A program made the position numbers and the translations under genes. The notes beneath the pieces were generated by a model. It saw only the letters and a program-made list of their open reading frames with translations. It had not been told where the DNA came from and searched no databases. A stretch of DNA of 32,883 nucleotides from CAZXSK01 sp964642855 (GTDB lineage: Bacteria > Planctomycetota > Phycisphaerae > SM23-33). Location of the stretch: positions 1-32,883 of the forward strand of contig CAZXSK010000050.1 of assembly GCA_964642855.1 (NCBI GenBank), given 5' to 3'. Of the stretch, positions 1 through 9,400 are shown in pieces (the stretch's first letter is position 1; each line of letters opens with the position of its first letter).

Positions 1-90
1 CAGATCCACTGGATCTGTCGATGCAGCTGGATAAAGCCGGCACGGTGAAGACCCGTTTGAAGCCTGTCATTCGGTTTTCAAACAGAGCCT
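1..90 (+). repeat. Right part of a small repeat element (truncated by window edge)
   Basis: This segment matches 28931-29020 with 8 mismatches over 90 bases and no gaps. It ends in TCAAACAGAGCCT, the same 13-base terminal sequence that closes the full copy at 28858-29020. The left end lies outside the window. It contains the palindrome CAGATCCACTGGATCTG at 1-17. One reading frame stays open in both copies, and its stop codon is completed by the first flanking bases (TAA here, TGA in the other copy). It looks like a non-autonomous insertion element or a dispersed intergenic repeat. Confidence 0.75.
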
Positions 91-168
91 AATTGCATCA
101 GCCTCTATGTATGTTGGCATTCGCATATCTGTATCTCGCCATGCCATGTACCCGTCCCTTCCTTGCGG

Positions 169-1140
169 CTATCCCTCGTCGTCGATACGCAGGCCCAGGG
201 ATTGGGCGATTCGCTCGAAGTCCTCGAGGTTGTAGTAGTCGATCACGATCCTGCCCCGGTTCTTCCCTCGCCCAGGCCGGATCGCGACGCGGGTTCCCAC
301 GCATCCGGTGAGTCTCTCTTCGAGATCCCGAACATACGCCGGCTTGGTTCGCCTCGCGTGCCCGTGCGAAGCGGAGGGTTCCTCTCCCTCCCGGTGATCG
401 GACAGGACCGCTTCTTCCAGCTGCCGGACCGACCAGCCCTTCTCCACGGCCTCGACGGCCAGTGTCTTCTGCCTGTCGGGCGATTCGATCAGGCCTGCAA
501 GGACCTTGCCATGGCCGAACGAGAGTTGTCCTTCGCGGATCATGGCCCGGACCTCGGGCTGTAACGCTGCTATTCGCAGATGGTTAGCGATGGTCGTACG
601 GGGCTGGCCAAGCTTCTCGGCCGCCTGGGCCTGGGTGAGCTCGAATCGCTCGATGTACTGTTTGTATCCTTCCGCGCGTTCGATGGGGTTGAGGTCCGAT
701 CGCTGAAGGTTTTCGATCAGCGCCCAAGCGGCCATGTCCTCGGTACGGGCTTCCCTGACGAGGCAGGGGACGCTCTCCCGCCCTGCCAGCCTGGCTGCTC
801 GGAGGCGGCGTTCCCCAGCGATCACGACGTAACGGCCATCGTTATCGGACGTTGTCACAACGAGGGGCTGGAGAATCCCCTGTTGCTTGATGCTCTCGGC
901 GAGTTCCTGGAGTTCCTTTTCGGAGAAGTCTGTCCGTGGCTGGTACGGATTCGGGTCAATCTTGCTGAGAGTGATCGTACGAACGTGTTCGCCGGGAGGA
1001 TTCTGGGATGGCGAAGCAGCTTCGTTCGCGCTATCCTGGGTTTGGTACTGGCCCGATGACGCATCCGCGGCGGCTTGGGTCGAGATGAGGCTCGAAAGCC
1101 CCCTGCCCAAGCGGGCCTTTTTGCTTCCTTGCTTTGCCAT
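169..1140 (-). CDS. parB: Chromosome partitioning protein ParB (Spo0J family)
   Basis: ParB binds parS sites, loads as a CTP-dependent sliding clamp and works with ParA to segregate the replication origin. The 323-residue protein has the expected order of parts. The N-terminal ParA-contact motif LGRGLSSLI is at about 11-19. The ParB/Srx-like CTP-binding domain has GERRLRAA at 109-116 and ENLQRSDLNPIE at 143-154. A helix-turn-helix lies at about 168-190 and a dimerisation tail follows. The ATG at 1140 is preceded by AAGGAGACC, a good ribosome binding site. Two parS-like palindromes lie 31 and 202 bases upstream of the start, as expected for a chromosomal parB. ParA usually precedes parB, but here the upstream gene is an asparagine synthase. 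parA must lie downstream of the window edge or elsewhere. Confidence 0.96.
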   Translation of the reverse strand: MAKQGSKKARLGRGLSSLISTQAAADASSGQYQTQDSANEAASPSQNPPGEHVRTITLSKIDPNPYQPRTDFSEKELQELAESIKQQGILQPLVVTTSDNDGRYVVIAGERRLRAARLAGRESVPCLVREARTEDMAAWALIENLQRSDLNPIERAEGYKQYIERFELTQAQAAEKLGQPRTTIANHLRIAALQPEVRAMIREGQLSFGHGKVLAGLIESPDRQKTLAVEAVEKGWSVRQLEEAVLSDHREGEEPSASHGHARRTKPAYVRDLEERLTGCVGTRVAIRPGRGKNRGRIVIDYYNLEDFERIAQSLGLRIDDEG

Positions 1141-1170
1141 GAAAAGGTCTCCTTACCTTCACTGGATAGA

Positions 1171-1186
1171 TGTTCCACGTGGAACA
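1171..1186. promoter_or_regulatory. parS-like centromere site 1
   Basis: TGTTCCACGTGGAACA is a perfect 16-base palindrome. It differs from the classic bacterial parS (TGTTTCACGTGAAACA) only by a symmetric pair of changes. It sits 31 bases upstream of the parB start, so it is very likely a ParB loading site and may also let ParB repress its own gene. Confidence 0.92.
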
Positions 1187-1341
1187 AGCTTTATTAGATC
1201 GCATGGCTCGGGCGACTTCAAGCGGAAATGCAGGACTTCCGGACAGCTCCTCCGCAAGTTCTGGATTCCTCGGCGGGGTCCAGCCGCTGGACTCTGTCCG
1301 AAGTGTGCCCAACGGTCCGGCCGTGTCCATCCCACCCCGAA

Positions 1342-1357
1342 TGTTCCACGTGGAACG
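1342..1357. promoter_or_regulatory. parS-like centromere site 2
   Basis: TGTTCCACGTGGAACG has the same 14-base core (GTTCCACGTGGAAC) as the site at 1171-1186; only the last base breaks the palindrome. It lies 9 bases from the asparagine synthase stop codon. Two sites 171 bases apart mark this as an origin-proximal parS cluster. Confidence 0.9.
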
Positions 1358-1365
1358 CCCCGCGT

Positions 1366-3252
1366 CTAGAGCGGATTCCGTGAAAGCCACCGGGAAAGGA
1401 CCATCAGCAGCCAGATTGGATGGGAGTAGTCGCCCTGGCCGGCTTCCTGTCGTTGCAGGAGGGCCTTGCATGCATCTTCCCGGGCCACAACCCGCAGGGG
1501 TTGATTCCCAAGCAGCAGATCGCGGGCAAGCTCACCAAACCGGCTGCCCAGCCACCTTCTCAGCGGGACCCCAAATCCCCTCTTCGGCCCTTTCAAGACC
1601 GATTTCGGCAGCCTGCCAGCAAAAAGCCGTCGTAGCATCGCCTTTCCCGCCCCCCGCGAAAGTTTCTCTCCCAACGGCAAGCCGAGCCCCAACGCGACCA
1701 GATGATGGTCCAACAGAGGCGATCGCAACTCCAGAGAGCTTGCCATCGACGCAATATCGGCCTTCACAAGCAGATCGTCCGGCAGATAGGTTGACATATC
1801 GTGATGCTGGGCCATGGTTACCTCATCCTGCCACTCGCAGGACTCATAAAGGTTTACGAACCAGTCGCCGACGTCCGACTCGGCAGCGGACAGGAAATGT
1901 GGCTGGAGAAGCTGCTCGAGCAAGCCGGGCCTGCAGATCGACCGATACTGGAGATACTGTGCAGCGAACGGAGCCCCCAGACCTTCTGCAAACCGGACAA
2001 ACCTGCGAAGCCGGCTTCGCTCCCGGCTGGGTGCAAAAGGCTCGAGCAGCGCAGCTGCAATCTTCGTGAGCATGTACTTGCCCGGGCCCATCGTTTCGGC
2101 CAGGTGCATCGCCCGATACCGGTCATACCCGCCAAAGACCTCGTCCCCCCCATCTCCGGTGAGGGCAACGGTGACTTCTCTGCGAGATGCCCTGCAGACC
2201 TGCCACGTCGGCAGGGCACTGGAGTCGCCAAAAGGTTCGTCGAAGGCGTCTACTACCGTCTCGAAATCGGTCGCCGATGGGGCGGCTATATCGAGCGTCT
2301 GATGGCTCGTGCCCAATGTGGCTGCGGTCTGCGCGGCGAGGGCGGACTCATCGTACTCCGGGTCGTCAAGCCGGGCGCTGAAGGTCCGCACGCTCGCGGG
2401 ATCGCCAGCGGCCTCGCAGGCAAGGGCAGTGATGATTCCGGAATCCAGGCCGCCGCTGAGCAAGGTCCCGACGGGAACGTCGGCATTCATGCGAAGTCTC
2501 ACCGCACGCTCGAGTCTCTGCAGCAGTATCGCGTCTGTATCTACTTGTTCAGTAGAGACTTCTGGCGATATCGTCCAGTATCTGTCCTCGGACCATTCTC
2601 CGCCCGTCACGGCTGCATGGGTGGCCGGCATGAGCTTGCGGATGTCCCGCCACGCCGATGCCGGAGCCGGGATGTAACCCATCGTCAGATACGCATATAC
2701 CGATGTGTGCATCGGAGTGGCCCCCAGAGCTGGATGGGCAAGCAGGGCCTTGGCTTCGGAGGCGAACAGAAGACGGTCAGGCAGGGGGGCGTACCAGAGA
2801 GGCTTCTGGCCCAGGCGGTCGCGCACGAGGTGGAGGGTGTGAGACACCTCGTCGTAGAGGACGAAGGCGAACATCCCCTCCAGGCGGCTGAGGGCCTGCC
2901 GGACTCCCCACCGCAGACACGCCTTCAGAAGCACCTCTGTATCCCCTTGGCTGGCAAAGAGTTCGCCTTCATGCTGGAGATCCGACCGCAGGTCGCGATA
3001 GTTGTAGATTTCGCCATTGAACGCCAGACAGAACTGGCCGTCCTCGCTGGTCATCGGCTGGTGGGAGCCGGAGCGGTCGATCACGGCGAGTCTCTGAAAG
3101 CCGATCGCACATCGGCCGTCGCCGGAGGCGTACCGCCCGGTTTCGTCCGGGCCTCGGTGACGCAGCTTGGAAGCCATTCTCACCGCAAGCTCAAGATCGG
3201 CCCGGCTGGTTCCGGTAGTAGAATAGAGCATCTCTCCGGCGAATCCGCACAT
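1366..3252 (-). CDS. asnB: Asparagine synthase (glutamine-hydrolysing)
   Basis: The enzyme makes asparagine from aspartate, ATP and glutamine. I chose the ATG at 3252 because it gives MCGFAGEM: Cys2 becomes the N-terminal nucleophile of the class II glutaminase domain once Met is removed. An upstream in-frame start at 3306 would bury that cysteine behind 18 residues. The glutaminase domain (about 2-190) shows RHRGPDE, FNGEIYNY and the GDTEVLL segment. The synthetase domain has the pyrophosphate loop SGGLDSG at 266-272 and a C-terminal region with LRSPLLDH. At 628 residues it has the normal length of the AsnB/exosortase-type family, some members of which act in polysaccharide gene clusters. 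No such cluster is visible here. The start codon lies 6 bases after a predicted -10 box, so the mRNA may be leaderless. Confidence 0.95.
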   Translation of the reverse strand: MCGFAGEMLYSTTGTSRADLELAVRMASKLRHRGPDETGRYASGDGRCAIGFQRLAVIDRSGSHQPMTSEDGQFCLAFNGEIYNYRDLRSDLQHEGELFASQGDTEVLLKACLRWGVRQALSRLEGMFAFVLYDEVSHTLHLVRDRLGQKPLWYAPLPDRLLFASEAKALLAHPALGATPMHTSVYAYLTMGYIPAPASAWRDIRKLMPATHAAVTGGEWSEDRYWTISPEVSTEQVDTDAILLQRLERAVRLRMNADVPVGTLLSGGLDSGIITALACEAAGDPASVRTFSARLDDPEYDESALAAQTAATLGTSHQTLDIAAPSATDFETVVDAFDEPFGDSSALPTWQVCRASRREVTVALTGDGGDEVFGGYDRYRAMHLAETMGPGKYMLTKIAAALLEPFAPSRERSRLRRFVRFAEGLGAPFAAQYLQYRSICRPGLLEQLLQPHFLSAAESDVGDWFVNLYESCEWQDEVTMAQHHDMSTYLPDDLLVKADIASMASSLELRSPLLDHHLVALGLGLPLGEKLSRGAGKAMLRRLFAGRLPKSVLKGPKRGFGVPLRRWLGSRFGELARDLLLGNQPLRVVAREDACKALLQRQEAGQGDYSHPIWLLMVLSRWLSRNPL

Positions 3253-3258
3253 GTCCGG

Positions 3259-3288
3259 ATTGTACGTCGCCTGCGCGTGCGGTACAAT
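3259..3288. promoter_or_regulatory. Symmetric bidirectional promoter between asnB and the dUTPase-like gene
   Basis: Perfect inverted arms ATTGTAC (3259-3265) and GTACAAT (3282-3288) flank a 16-base centre. Read rightward they give TTGTAC, 17 bases, TACAAT. Read leftward they give exactly the same. Each arm can therefore serve as the -10 of one promoter and the -35 of the other. The rightward start site would be near 3295, before the gene at 3319. The leftward start site would be at about 3252, the asnB start codon. The arms could instead be an operator. Confidence 0.65.
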
Positions 3289-3318
3289 CGCGCGAAACAA
3301 TTCCAAGGGAGCGAAACC

Positions 3319-3795
3319 ATGGACGATCAGGAGATCCGAAGCCTTGAGGACATCTGGCCTCTTCAGGCGGAACTGAACAAGCGGGCAGGCTTTGACACCC
3401 TCGGGATGGGCGCGGCCCTTGCCAGGGCGGAATGGGAAGATAACCTTCCGGATGAAGGCGGGTTACGGGCGACGATCGGCAGGGCAGTGAAGAACTATCT
3501 CGACGCGATCGTCAACGAGTGCTACGAACTGCAGGACTGCCTCTCCTGGAAACACTGGTACCGGGAGGCCAAGGAAGGAAGGCAGTACGAATTGCAGGAC
3601 ATTCAGAATGCCCGTGTCGAGGCCACCGACATGCTGTTCTTCTGGACGAGTATCTGCCAACTTCTGGGCCTGCTGCCCGAGGACATTTACCGCCTTTATG
3701 CCACCAAGCTGGGGATCAACCACAAAAGACAGGACGAAAACCGCAGCCAGGCTGAGCACGGCGAGTACGAAGGCGAGAATCGCACGGTCGTCTGA
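3319..3795 (+). CDS. Dimeric dUTPase / MazG-like all-alpha nucleotide pyrophosphatase
   Basis: These enzymes hydrolyse dUTP or related NTPs to the monophosphate, keeping uracil out of DNA. The 158-residue, all-helical protein carries the family's metal motifs. ECYE sits in the first helix pair, and EATD about 30 residues later fits the ExxE...ExxD pattern. The C-terminal segment YATKLGINHKRQD matches the YxxKxxxNxxRQ signature of the dimeric dUTPase family. The start at 3319 has AAGGGAG 7 bases upstream. The reading frame stays open far upstream of this ATG, but that part is the antisense shadow of asnB. It is transcribed alone from the shared promoter and ends before a hairpin at 3874-3900. 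The exact substrate cannot be fixed from sequence. Confidence 0.82.
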   Translation: MDDQEIRSLEDIWPLQAELNKRAGFDTLGMGAALARAEWEDNLPDEGGLRATIGRAVKNYLDAIVNECYELQDCLSWKHWYREAKEGRQYELQDIQNARVEATDMLFFWTSICQLLGLLPEDIYRLYATKLGINHKRQDENRSQAEHGEYEGENRTVV

Positions 3796-3873
3796 CGACC
3801 GGGCGTGGGAAGACCCTGTCGGCAGAATGTGTCTGTACACATAAACCCATATAGCACTTACATAACACAAATC

Positions 3874-3900
3874 GGCCCTTGCTCACGTGGAACAAGGGCC
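3874..3900. terminator. Hairpin between convergent genes, probable bidirectional terminator
   Basis: GGCCCTTG and CAAGGGCC form a perfect 8-bp stem around an 11-base loop. It lies between the 3' ends of two convergent genes (3795 on plus, 3941 on minus). The T-run is weak on both sides (ATTTCTC and GATTTG). The loop and 3' arm contain CACGTGGAACA, which equals the right part of the parS sites at 1171 and 1342. Confidence 0.65.
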
Positions 3901-3940
3901 ATTTCTCTGCGCTGATGTCTGTTGCCGCTGAAGGCTGAGA

Positions 3941-4579
3941 TCACAACGGCTTGATCATGATGTTCCGGTACCAGACGGGATCATTGTGATCCTGCAGGGC
4001 GATATGACCTTTCTTCACCCGGCCGAAGTTCGCGAACTTCGAGAACTTACTCTCGGCGACGCGTTTCTCCCAGTCGTCGCTGTAGAGTTCGTATTCGACG
4101 ATCTTCTCGCCGTTGAGCCAGTGCTCGACCTGGTTGCCGTTCTTGACGATTCGGGTCTGGTTCCACTCGCCGACGGGCTTGGTCATGTCTTTGCTGGGCG
4201 GGTAGAGGGCGTAATTCGAGCCTGCCCGTGTCAGCGGATTCTGCCCGTCCTTGTGGACGTCGTTGTTAAGGATCTGGTATTCCGGGCCGGTCTTCCAGAC
4301 TGCGTCTTCCTCCTCGCTTACGCCGAAAAACACGCCGCTGTTGCCCGGTCCGGCGACCTTCCAGTCGAGACTCAGCTCGAAATTCTCGAACGTCTCCTTG
4401 GTGATGATGTCCCCAGCCTTGTCCGCCCGGTGGAGCGTGCCCTCCACGACCTGCCAGCCGGCGGGGAACTCTTCGCTCTTGAAGCCTCGCCAGAGCTCCG
4501 GGCTTTGTCCGTCGAACAACAACTGCCAGCCCTGCTGCTTCTGTTCTTCCGTCAGTCGATTCACTGCTGCATCGGTCAC
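3941..4579 (-). CDS. DUF1080 family protein (3-keto-disaccharide hydrolase-like)
   Basis: The DUF1080 family has a concanavalin-like beta-sandwich fold; characterised members hydrolyse 3-keto-glycosides. The family is greatly expanded in planctomycetes and Bacteroidetes. This 212-residue protein is one such domain: WQLLFDG near the N-terminus, then LSLDWKVAGPGNSGVFFG, GPEYQILNND, and HWLNGEKIVEYE before the last strand, which ends in WYRNIMIKPL. It starts at a GTG (4579) with AAAGGA 8 bases upstream. There is no signal peptide or lipobox, so it would be cytoplasmic unless a different start is used; many relatives are exported. It lies 74 bases after the fucosidase gene on the same strand, which suggests co-transcription and a shared role in sugar breakdown. 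Confidence 0.88.
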   Translation of the reverse strand: MTDAAVNRLTEEQKQQGWQLLFDGQSPELWRGFKSEEFPAGWQVVEGTLHRADKAGDIITKETFENFELSLDWKVAGPGNSGVFFGVSEEEDAVWKTGPEYQILNNDVHKDGQNPLTRAGSNYALYPPSKDMTKPVGEWNQTRIVKNGNQVEHWLNGEKIVEYELYSDDWEKRVAESKFSKFANFGRVKKGHIALQDHNDPVWYRNIMIKPL

Positions 4580-4653
4580 GATAGGTCCTTTCCGTGTATG
4601 CCTTTATAGGCCACGAAGCTCACTGCGCCTTCTCCGGCCCCGGCCTGAGAATA

Positions 4654-5673
4654 TCAGCCATGTCCTGCGATCCCGCGCAACTTGCCCACTTCCTGAAGGC
4701 AGTCGACATCGACCTGGCGGAGCAGGCCCCGGTCGGTAGGGCCCGCGTTGATCACGAAATTCGCGCCGCGCTGATTGCACAGCTCGAGGGTATCGACCAC
4801 CCACTGCGGATTCTGAACGGTGTCATCGTCGGCATGCCAGAACCACTTGCCCTTGGCGAACATGCCCGTGCCCGTTCCTCCCTTGGACAGGGTGAACTCG
4901 CACTCAGCGGGAAGGTAGTCGCCGATGCCCCCGCAGTAGTACACCTTCTTGTCGTCCTCGGGCGGGACGCCCTTCTCGAAGAAACGCAGGTCGCTCGGCC
5001 AGGTGATGATCTCACCTTTGCGGTTGCTCGTTCCGTTGTTACCCACCAGGCAATCCGGCTGGATGGTCTTGATGTGCTCGTAGATCTCCCGCCAGTACCA
5101 GCGATTCGGGTCCTGGTAGTCGACGCCGCCCTTTTTCCAGCCGCCATCGAACCAGATCTCGACGATGGGCCCGTATCGGGTAAGCAGTTCGGCCAGCTGG
5201 CGCTTCATGTAGATCGCGTAGGCGTGATCGTTCTCGTAGAAGGGCGCATTGCGGTCCCACAGCGAGTAGTAGAACGCGAGCTTCAGCCCGTTTTCCCGGC
5301 AGGCGTTGGCTACCTCGCCGACCACGTCCCCATCGAAGGGTGAACTCGCCACCGAGTACTCGGTCCACCGGCTGGGCCAGAGGCAGAACCCGTCGTGATG
5401 CTTCGTGGTGAGCATCACGTAGCCCGCGCCGGCAGCCCGGGCAGCTTTGCACCACTGATCGGGGTCGAAGTCGGCGGGGTTGAAAGTGGCTGGGTCCAGC
5501 GTTCCGTCGGACCATTCGGCGTCATTGAAGGTATTGATGCCGAAATGCACGAACAGGCCGAACTTCAGGTCCAGCCAGCGTCGCTGAGCCTCGGTGGGCT
5601 CGACGACGACTTTCTCGTCGCTCTGTCTGGCCTGCTGAAGCTGCAGCTCCTGCAGGTATGGATCGTAGCTCAT
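4654..5673 (-). CDS. GH29 alpha-L-fucosidase
   Basis: It probably releases alpha-linked L-fucose from glycans. The 339-residue (beta/alpha)8 catalytic domain shows HFG at 43-45, the active-site strand KHHDGFCLW at 91-99, and EIWFDGGW with Asp176 as the expected nucleophile. It ends soon after the barrel (NAGPTDRG), so the C-terminal beta-sandwich domain of many GH29 enzymes is missing. There is no signal peptide, which points to cytoplasmic action on imported oligosaccharides. The ATG at 5673 has GGAG upstream. It is followed by the DUF1080 gene on the same strand, and a sulfatase lies 20 kb away. The substrate, for example a fucan fragment, is an inference. Confidence 0.92.
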   Translation of the reverse strand: MSYDPYLQELQLQQARQSDEKVVVEPTEAQRRWLDLKFGLFVHFGINTFNDAEWSDGTLDPATFNPADFDPDQWCKAARAAGAGYVMLTTKHHDGFCLWPSRWTEYSVASSPFDGDVVGEVANACRENGLKLAFYYSLWDRNAPFYENDHAYAIYMKRQLAELLTRYGPIVEIWFDGGWKKGGVDYQDPNRWYWREIYEHIKTIQPDCLVGNNGTSNRKGEIITWPSDLRFFEKGVPPEDDKKVYYCGGIGDYLPAECEFTLSKGGTGTGMFAKGKWFWHADDDTVQNPQWVVDTLELCNQRGANFVINAGPTDRGLLRQVDVDCLQEVGKLRGIAGHG

Positions 5674-5767
5674 GAGAATTCTCCGGTACTCCAGGAAAGA
5701 CTACAGCCTACCGACCCGACGGCAAACGGCAAGGGTCTTCGCCGGAAAGAGCCCGGATTGGCGGCGC

Positions 5768-6427
5768 TCAGACCTTTCCCGCCGAGGGGCAAAGGTCGCG
5801 GAGGGGGCAGTCGGGGCAGTCGGGCCTGCGGGCGGTGCAGATCGCCCGGCCGTGGTGGACCAGCGCGTGGGCGAAGAACGTCCAGTCTTCCTGCGGGATC
5901 AGGTCCATCAGGTCCTTCTCGATCTTGTCGCCTGAGTTGGTCTTGTGGGTAGTAAGCTTCAGCCGATTCGCCAGGCGGGTCACGTGCGTGTCGACAACGA
6001 TTCCCGCGTTCTTGTGGAACGCGCTGCCCAGGACGACGTTGGCGGTCTTGCGGGCCACGCCGGGCAGTTCCAGCAGATCGTCCATTTCGTCGGGCACTTC
6101 GCCGTCGTGCTCATCGACCATCTTCCTGGCCGATCCGATGATGCTCTTGCTCTTGTTGCGGAAGAAGCCGGTCGAGCGGATCTCGTCCTGGAGTTCGGAT
6201 GGGTCTGCCCGGGCGAAATCCTCGGCGGTCTTGTACTTCCGGAAGAGATCTTCGGTGACGATGTTCACCCGCCGGTCGGTACACTGGGCTGCGAGAATGG
6301 TAGCCACGAGCAGTTGCAGGGGGTTGTCGTAATCGAGGGAGCACCAGGCGTCGGGATACTCCTGCCGGAGGATATCGAGGATTTCGCCCGCCCGCTGTCT
6401 GCGGGCTTTCTTCGATTCGCGCGGCAC
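5768..6427 (-). CDS. nth: Endonuclease III, base-excision repair DNA glycosylase/AP lyase
   Basis: Nth removes oxidised pyrimidines from DNA and nicks the abasic site. The 219-residue protein has the helix-hairpin-helix LPGVARKTA with catalytic Lys127, the catalytic Asp146 in VDTHV, and a C-terminal [4Fe-4S] motif with spacing C-x6-C-x2-C-x5-C. The start is a GTG at 6427. Its ribosome binding site TGAGGAAG includes the stop codon of the upstream oxidoreductase gene, only 8 bases away. The two genes are therefore probably translationally coupled in one operon. Confidence 0.96.
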   Translation of the reverse strand: MPRESKKARRQRAGEILDILRQEYPDAWCSLDYDNPLQLLVATILAAQCTDRRVNIVTEDLFRKYKTAEDFARADPSELQDEIRSTGFFRNKSKSIIGSARKMVDEHDGEVPDEMDDLLELPGVARKTANVVLGSAFHKNAGIVVDTHVTRLANRLKLTTHKTNSGDKIEKDLMDLIPQEDWTFFAHALVHHGRAICTARRPDCPDCPLRDLCPSAGKV

Positions 6428-6435
6428 GGTCTTCC

Positions 6436-9400
6436 TCAGCCGACTTCCACGGGCTCGGAAGTGGAGCTGGGCCTAACGGTCTTGCTGGCGAGGTATTCGT
6501 CGACCTTCTCGGCTGCCCGCCGGCCCGAATCGATCGCGGTTACCACATAGGCCGCTCCGGTGACGATGTCGCCGGCAGCGAAGACGCCCCGCTCGCTGGT
6601 CGCGCACTGTCGAACCACCAGCCGGCCATCTTCGGTGGTTTCGAGGCCCAACTGGCCGACGAGCGACTCATCGGGAATTGGCTCGAATCCCAGGGCGAGC
6701 ACGGCGACGTCGGTGCGGACGTCGAACTCGCTGCCGGTGACTTCTTTCATCACCGGCCCCTGGGGGGAGGGCATCCATTCGACGCGAACGGCTTTGATTC
6801 CTTCGAGCCTGGTTCCCTGGGCCTGGAACGCCTTGGTGGCTACGCACCATCTGCGGTCGACGCCGTCGAGATCTTCCGCGATTTCCGAATCGGTCAGGCG
6901 CGTGCGCTGTCCTTGCTTGGGCATGATCTCAAGCTGGTGCACTTCCCGGGCGCCCTGGCTGAGGGCTGCTTCGACACAGTCTTCGCCGGTCAGCCCGCCG
7001 CCGATGACCGTGACCGTCTTGCCGCGGATGTCAATGGATTCGGTAACGTAGTCATCCTGGCAGGCGGGGTTCTGCTGACGGAGGAAATCCATCGCGAAAT
7101 GCACGTTGTCGTTCTGCCTGCCCGGAACGGCCAGGTCGCGGGGCCTGGGTGCGCCGACAGCAAGAATGACCGCGTCGTACTGCTCGCGAAGCTCCGCGGC
7201 TGAGATATCCTTGCCGACCTCCACGCCCGTACGGAACTTCACGCCCTCGGCCTTGAGCTGCTCGACGCGGCGGTCGATGAGGCGCTTGGCCAGACGGGGT
7301 TCGGGAATGCCGTACCGCATGAGTCCCCCGACGCGCTGCTCGCGGTCCATGACGACGACCTCGTGTCCTTCTCGCGCAAGCCGCTGGGCGGCGGCGAGAC
7401 CGGCCGGTCCCGAGCCGACAATGGCCACCCGCCGGCCTGTCTGCTCCGAAGGTTTCTGGGGGGAGATCCATCCCTCGTCGAAGGCCTTGTTGATGACTTC
7501 CAGTTCGAGTTCTCGGATCTGCACCGGGTAGCCAGCCAGCGCCTTCTTGCAGGCGTCCTGGCAGGGGGCGGGGCAGATGTGCGCGGTGAACTCGGGGAAA
7601 TTATTGGTTTCCTGCAGGGCGTCGGCTGCCTCGCGCCACTTGTCCTGGTAGGCCAGGTCCACCCAGACCGGCACGCGGTTCTCCAGCGGACAGCCGCTTT
7701 CGGAACACAGGGGCTGTTGGCAGTGCATGCAGCGCGGCGAGGAGAGCCTTGCCGTTCTGCGCAGGTATTCGTCGTACGAGCCGTAATCGAAGCTCGCCAG
7801 CAGGTTCTGGTAGCGCTCCAGGTAGCGTTTCTCCCGCCGATGCCAACCCGGGATAAGCTTGCGGACGAACTTCATGCTGCGGATCGTCCGGAGCATCCAG
7901 GGGTAGACGACGTGGCGGAAGTGATGATTCCACGGGCCGATGTTCAGGTCCCAGTGCCACATCTGCCGGTAGCGGATGCGGTCTCCCTGGGCGGGGTTGA
8001 CGTTGTATTTTTCGCGATCGCGATGATACTTCTCGGGGCTCGTGGAGAGCTCCGCTACGAACACGCCGTCCTTGATGAGCATGGCGTCGGCGAGGTTGTG
8101 CGTGACAGCGCGGCTGGCTGCGTAGCCGAACTCGCTACGGTCTTTGGCGTAGATCGCCAGCACCTGGTCGGTGTACTGCTGGGCGTAGTCGATGCCTCCC
8201 CAGCGCATGCAGTCGTAGATGCGGACGATGAGGTCGCGCTTGGTTGTGTCGTCGAGATTGGCTGCGGTGACCACCGCGCCCGATGCCAGCCTGCGAAGCC
8301 GTTCGGCCAGTTTCTGGCCTCGCCGGCCGAAGCGGCGGATGGTGTTGCGGCATTTCTCGTCGAGTGTTTCCTTCCAGCCGGTGCGCTTGGGGGCGCCCTG
8401 GAAGATGTCCATCCGCTCGCAGAGCTTCCTGCCGATATTGAACGCGTAGAGGTTCTTGCGGAAGTCAGCCCGGATGGTGTCCTTGATCGCCCAGGCCATC
8501 GAGTGCATGGACACCGGGATCAAGCCTTTCTGGAAGGCGAAGCCCAGCATCATGATGTTCACGTACTGGCGCGATCCGAGGTACTTCTCGCAGACGTCCG
8601 AAATGTTGCGGGCAAGGAAGTCATCGCTGCGGGTATGCTCGCGAACGAGTCGCTCCAAGTCGGCCGGGTCGAAGTCGTCCTGACCCATCACGCCCTTGAT
8701 CGTCGGGGCTTTGAAGGTGTTGATGACGGCTGCGGTGCGGTCGCTGCTGGCGACCCGACCCCGGCCGGTGGGGTCCAGCGCACGGGCTGCTTCCAGGATA
8801 TCCACGCCCAGCAGGAGGTCGGCCTTGCCGTAGGGAATCACCGCGGTGATCGGCTCGCGGGAGATGTTGTAGACCACCTGGCTCAGGACCCCGCCGTTGC
8901 GAACGGCCAGGCCTTTCTTGTCCAGGAAGATCACCTCGTGGCCTTCCTTATGGCCGGCGCGGACAAGGATCTGCGTCGCCATGCCGATGCCCATGCCCCC
9001 TACGCCGACGATGCACCCTCGCCAGACTTCATCGACCGCGCGTTTGGCCGGCTCGGGAATGCTGTCGAGCCCGAGCTCCGGGATGCGGGTGCGTGGCTTC
9101 TGCTTGCGCGTAACGATCACGCGCTCGAAGGAGCTGCACGCCCCGATCTGTTCGCAGGCTCCGTCGCCGACACAGGCGGAGAAATCGGTGTCCATCTTCC
9201 GGCCGTAGTCTGTCTCCACGTGACGCAGACCGGGGCAGCCGGTCATCTCCGCACATCGCAGGCAGAACCGGCAGACGTCCGTGTTGACGTTGACGTGCTC
9301 GGAATACGGCAGGTAGCCGAGCTTCTTGCGGATCTCGCGCTGGGCGCGGCGCTTCCTCCGGCCTTCGGTGATGGCACATTCTTTCCGCGCGATGATCACC

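Noticed and set aside
1801..3318. N-terminal extension of the dUTPase-like frame (long form from 1801)
   Set aside because: This part is antisense to asnB, and the ATG at 3319 has a good ribosome binding site and matches the family length.
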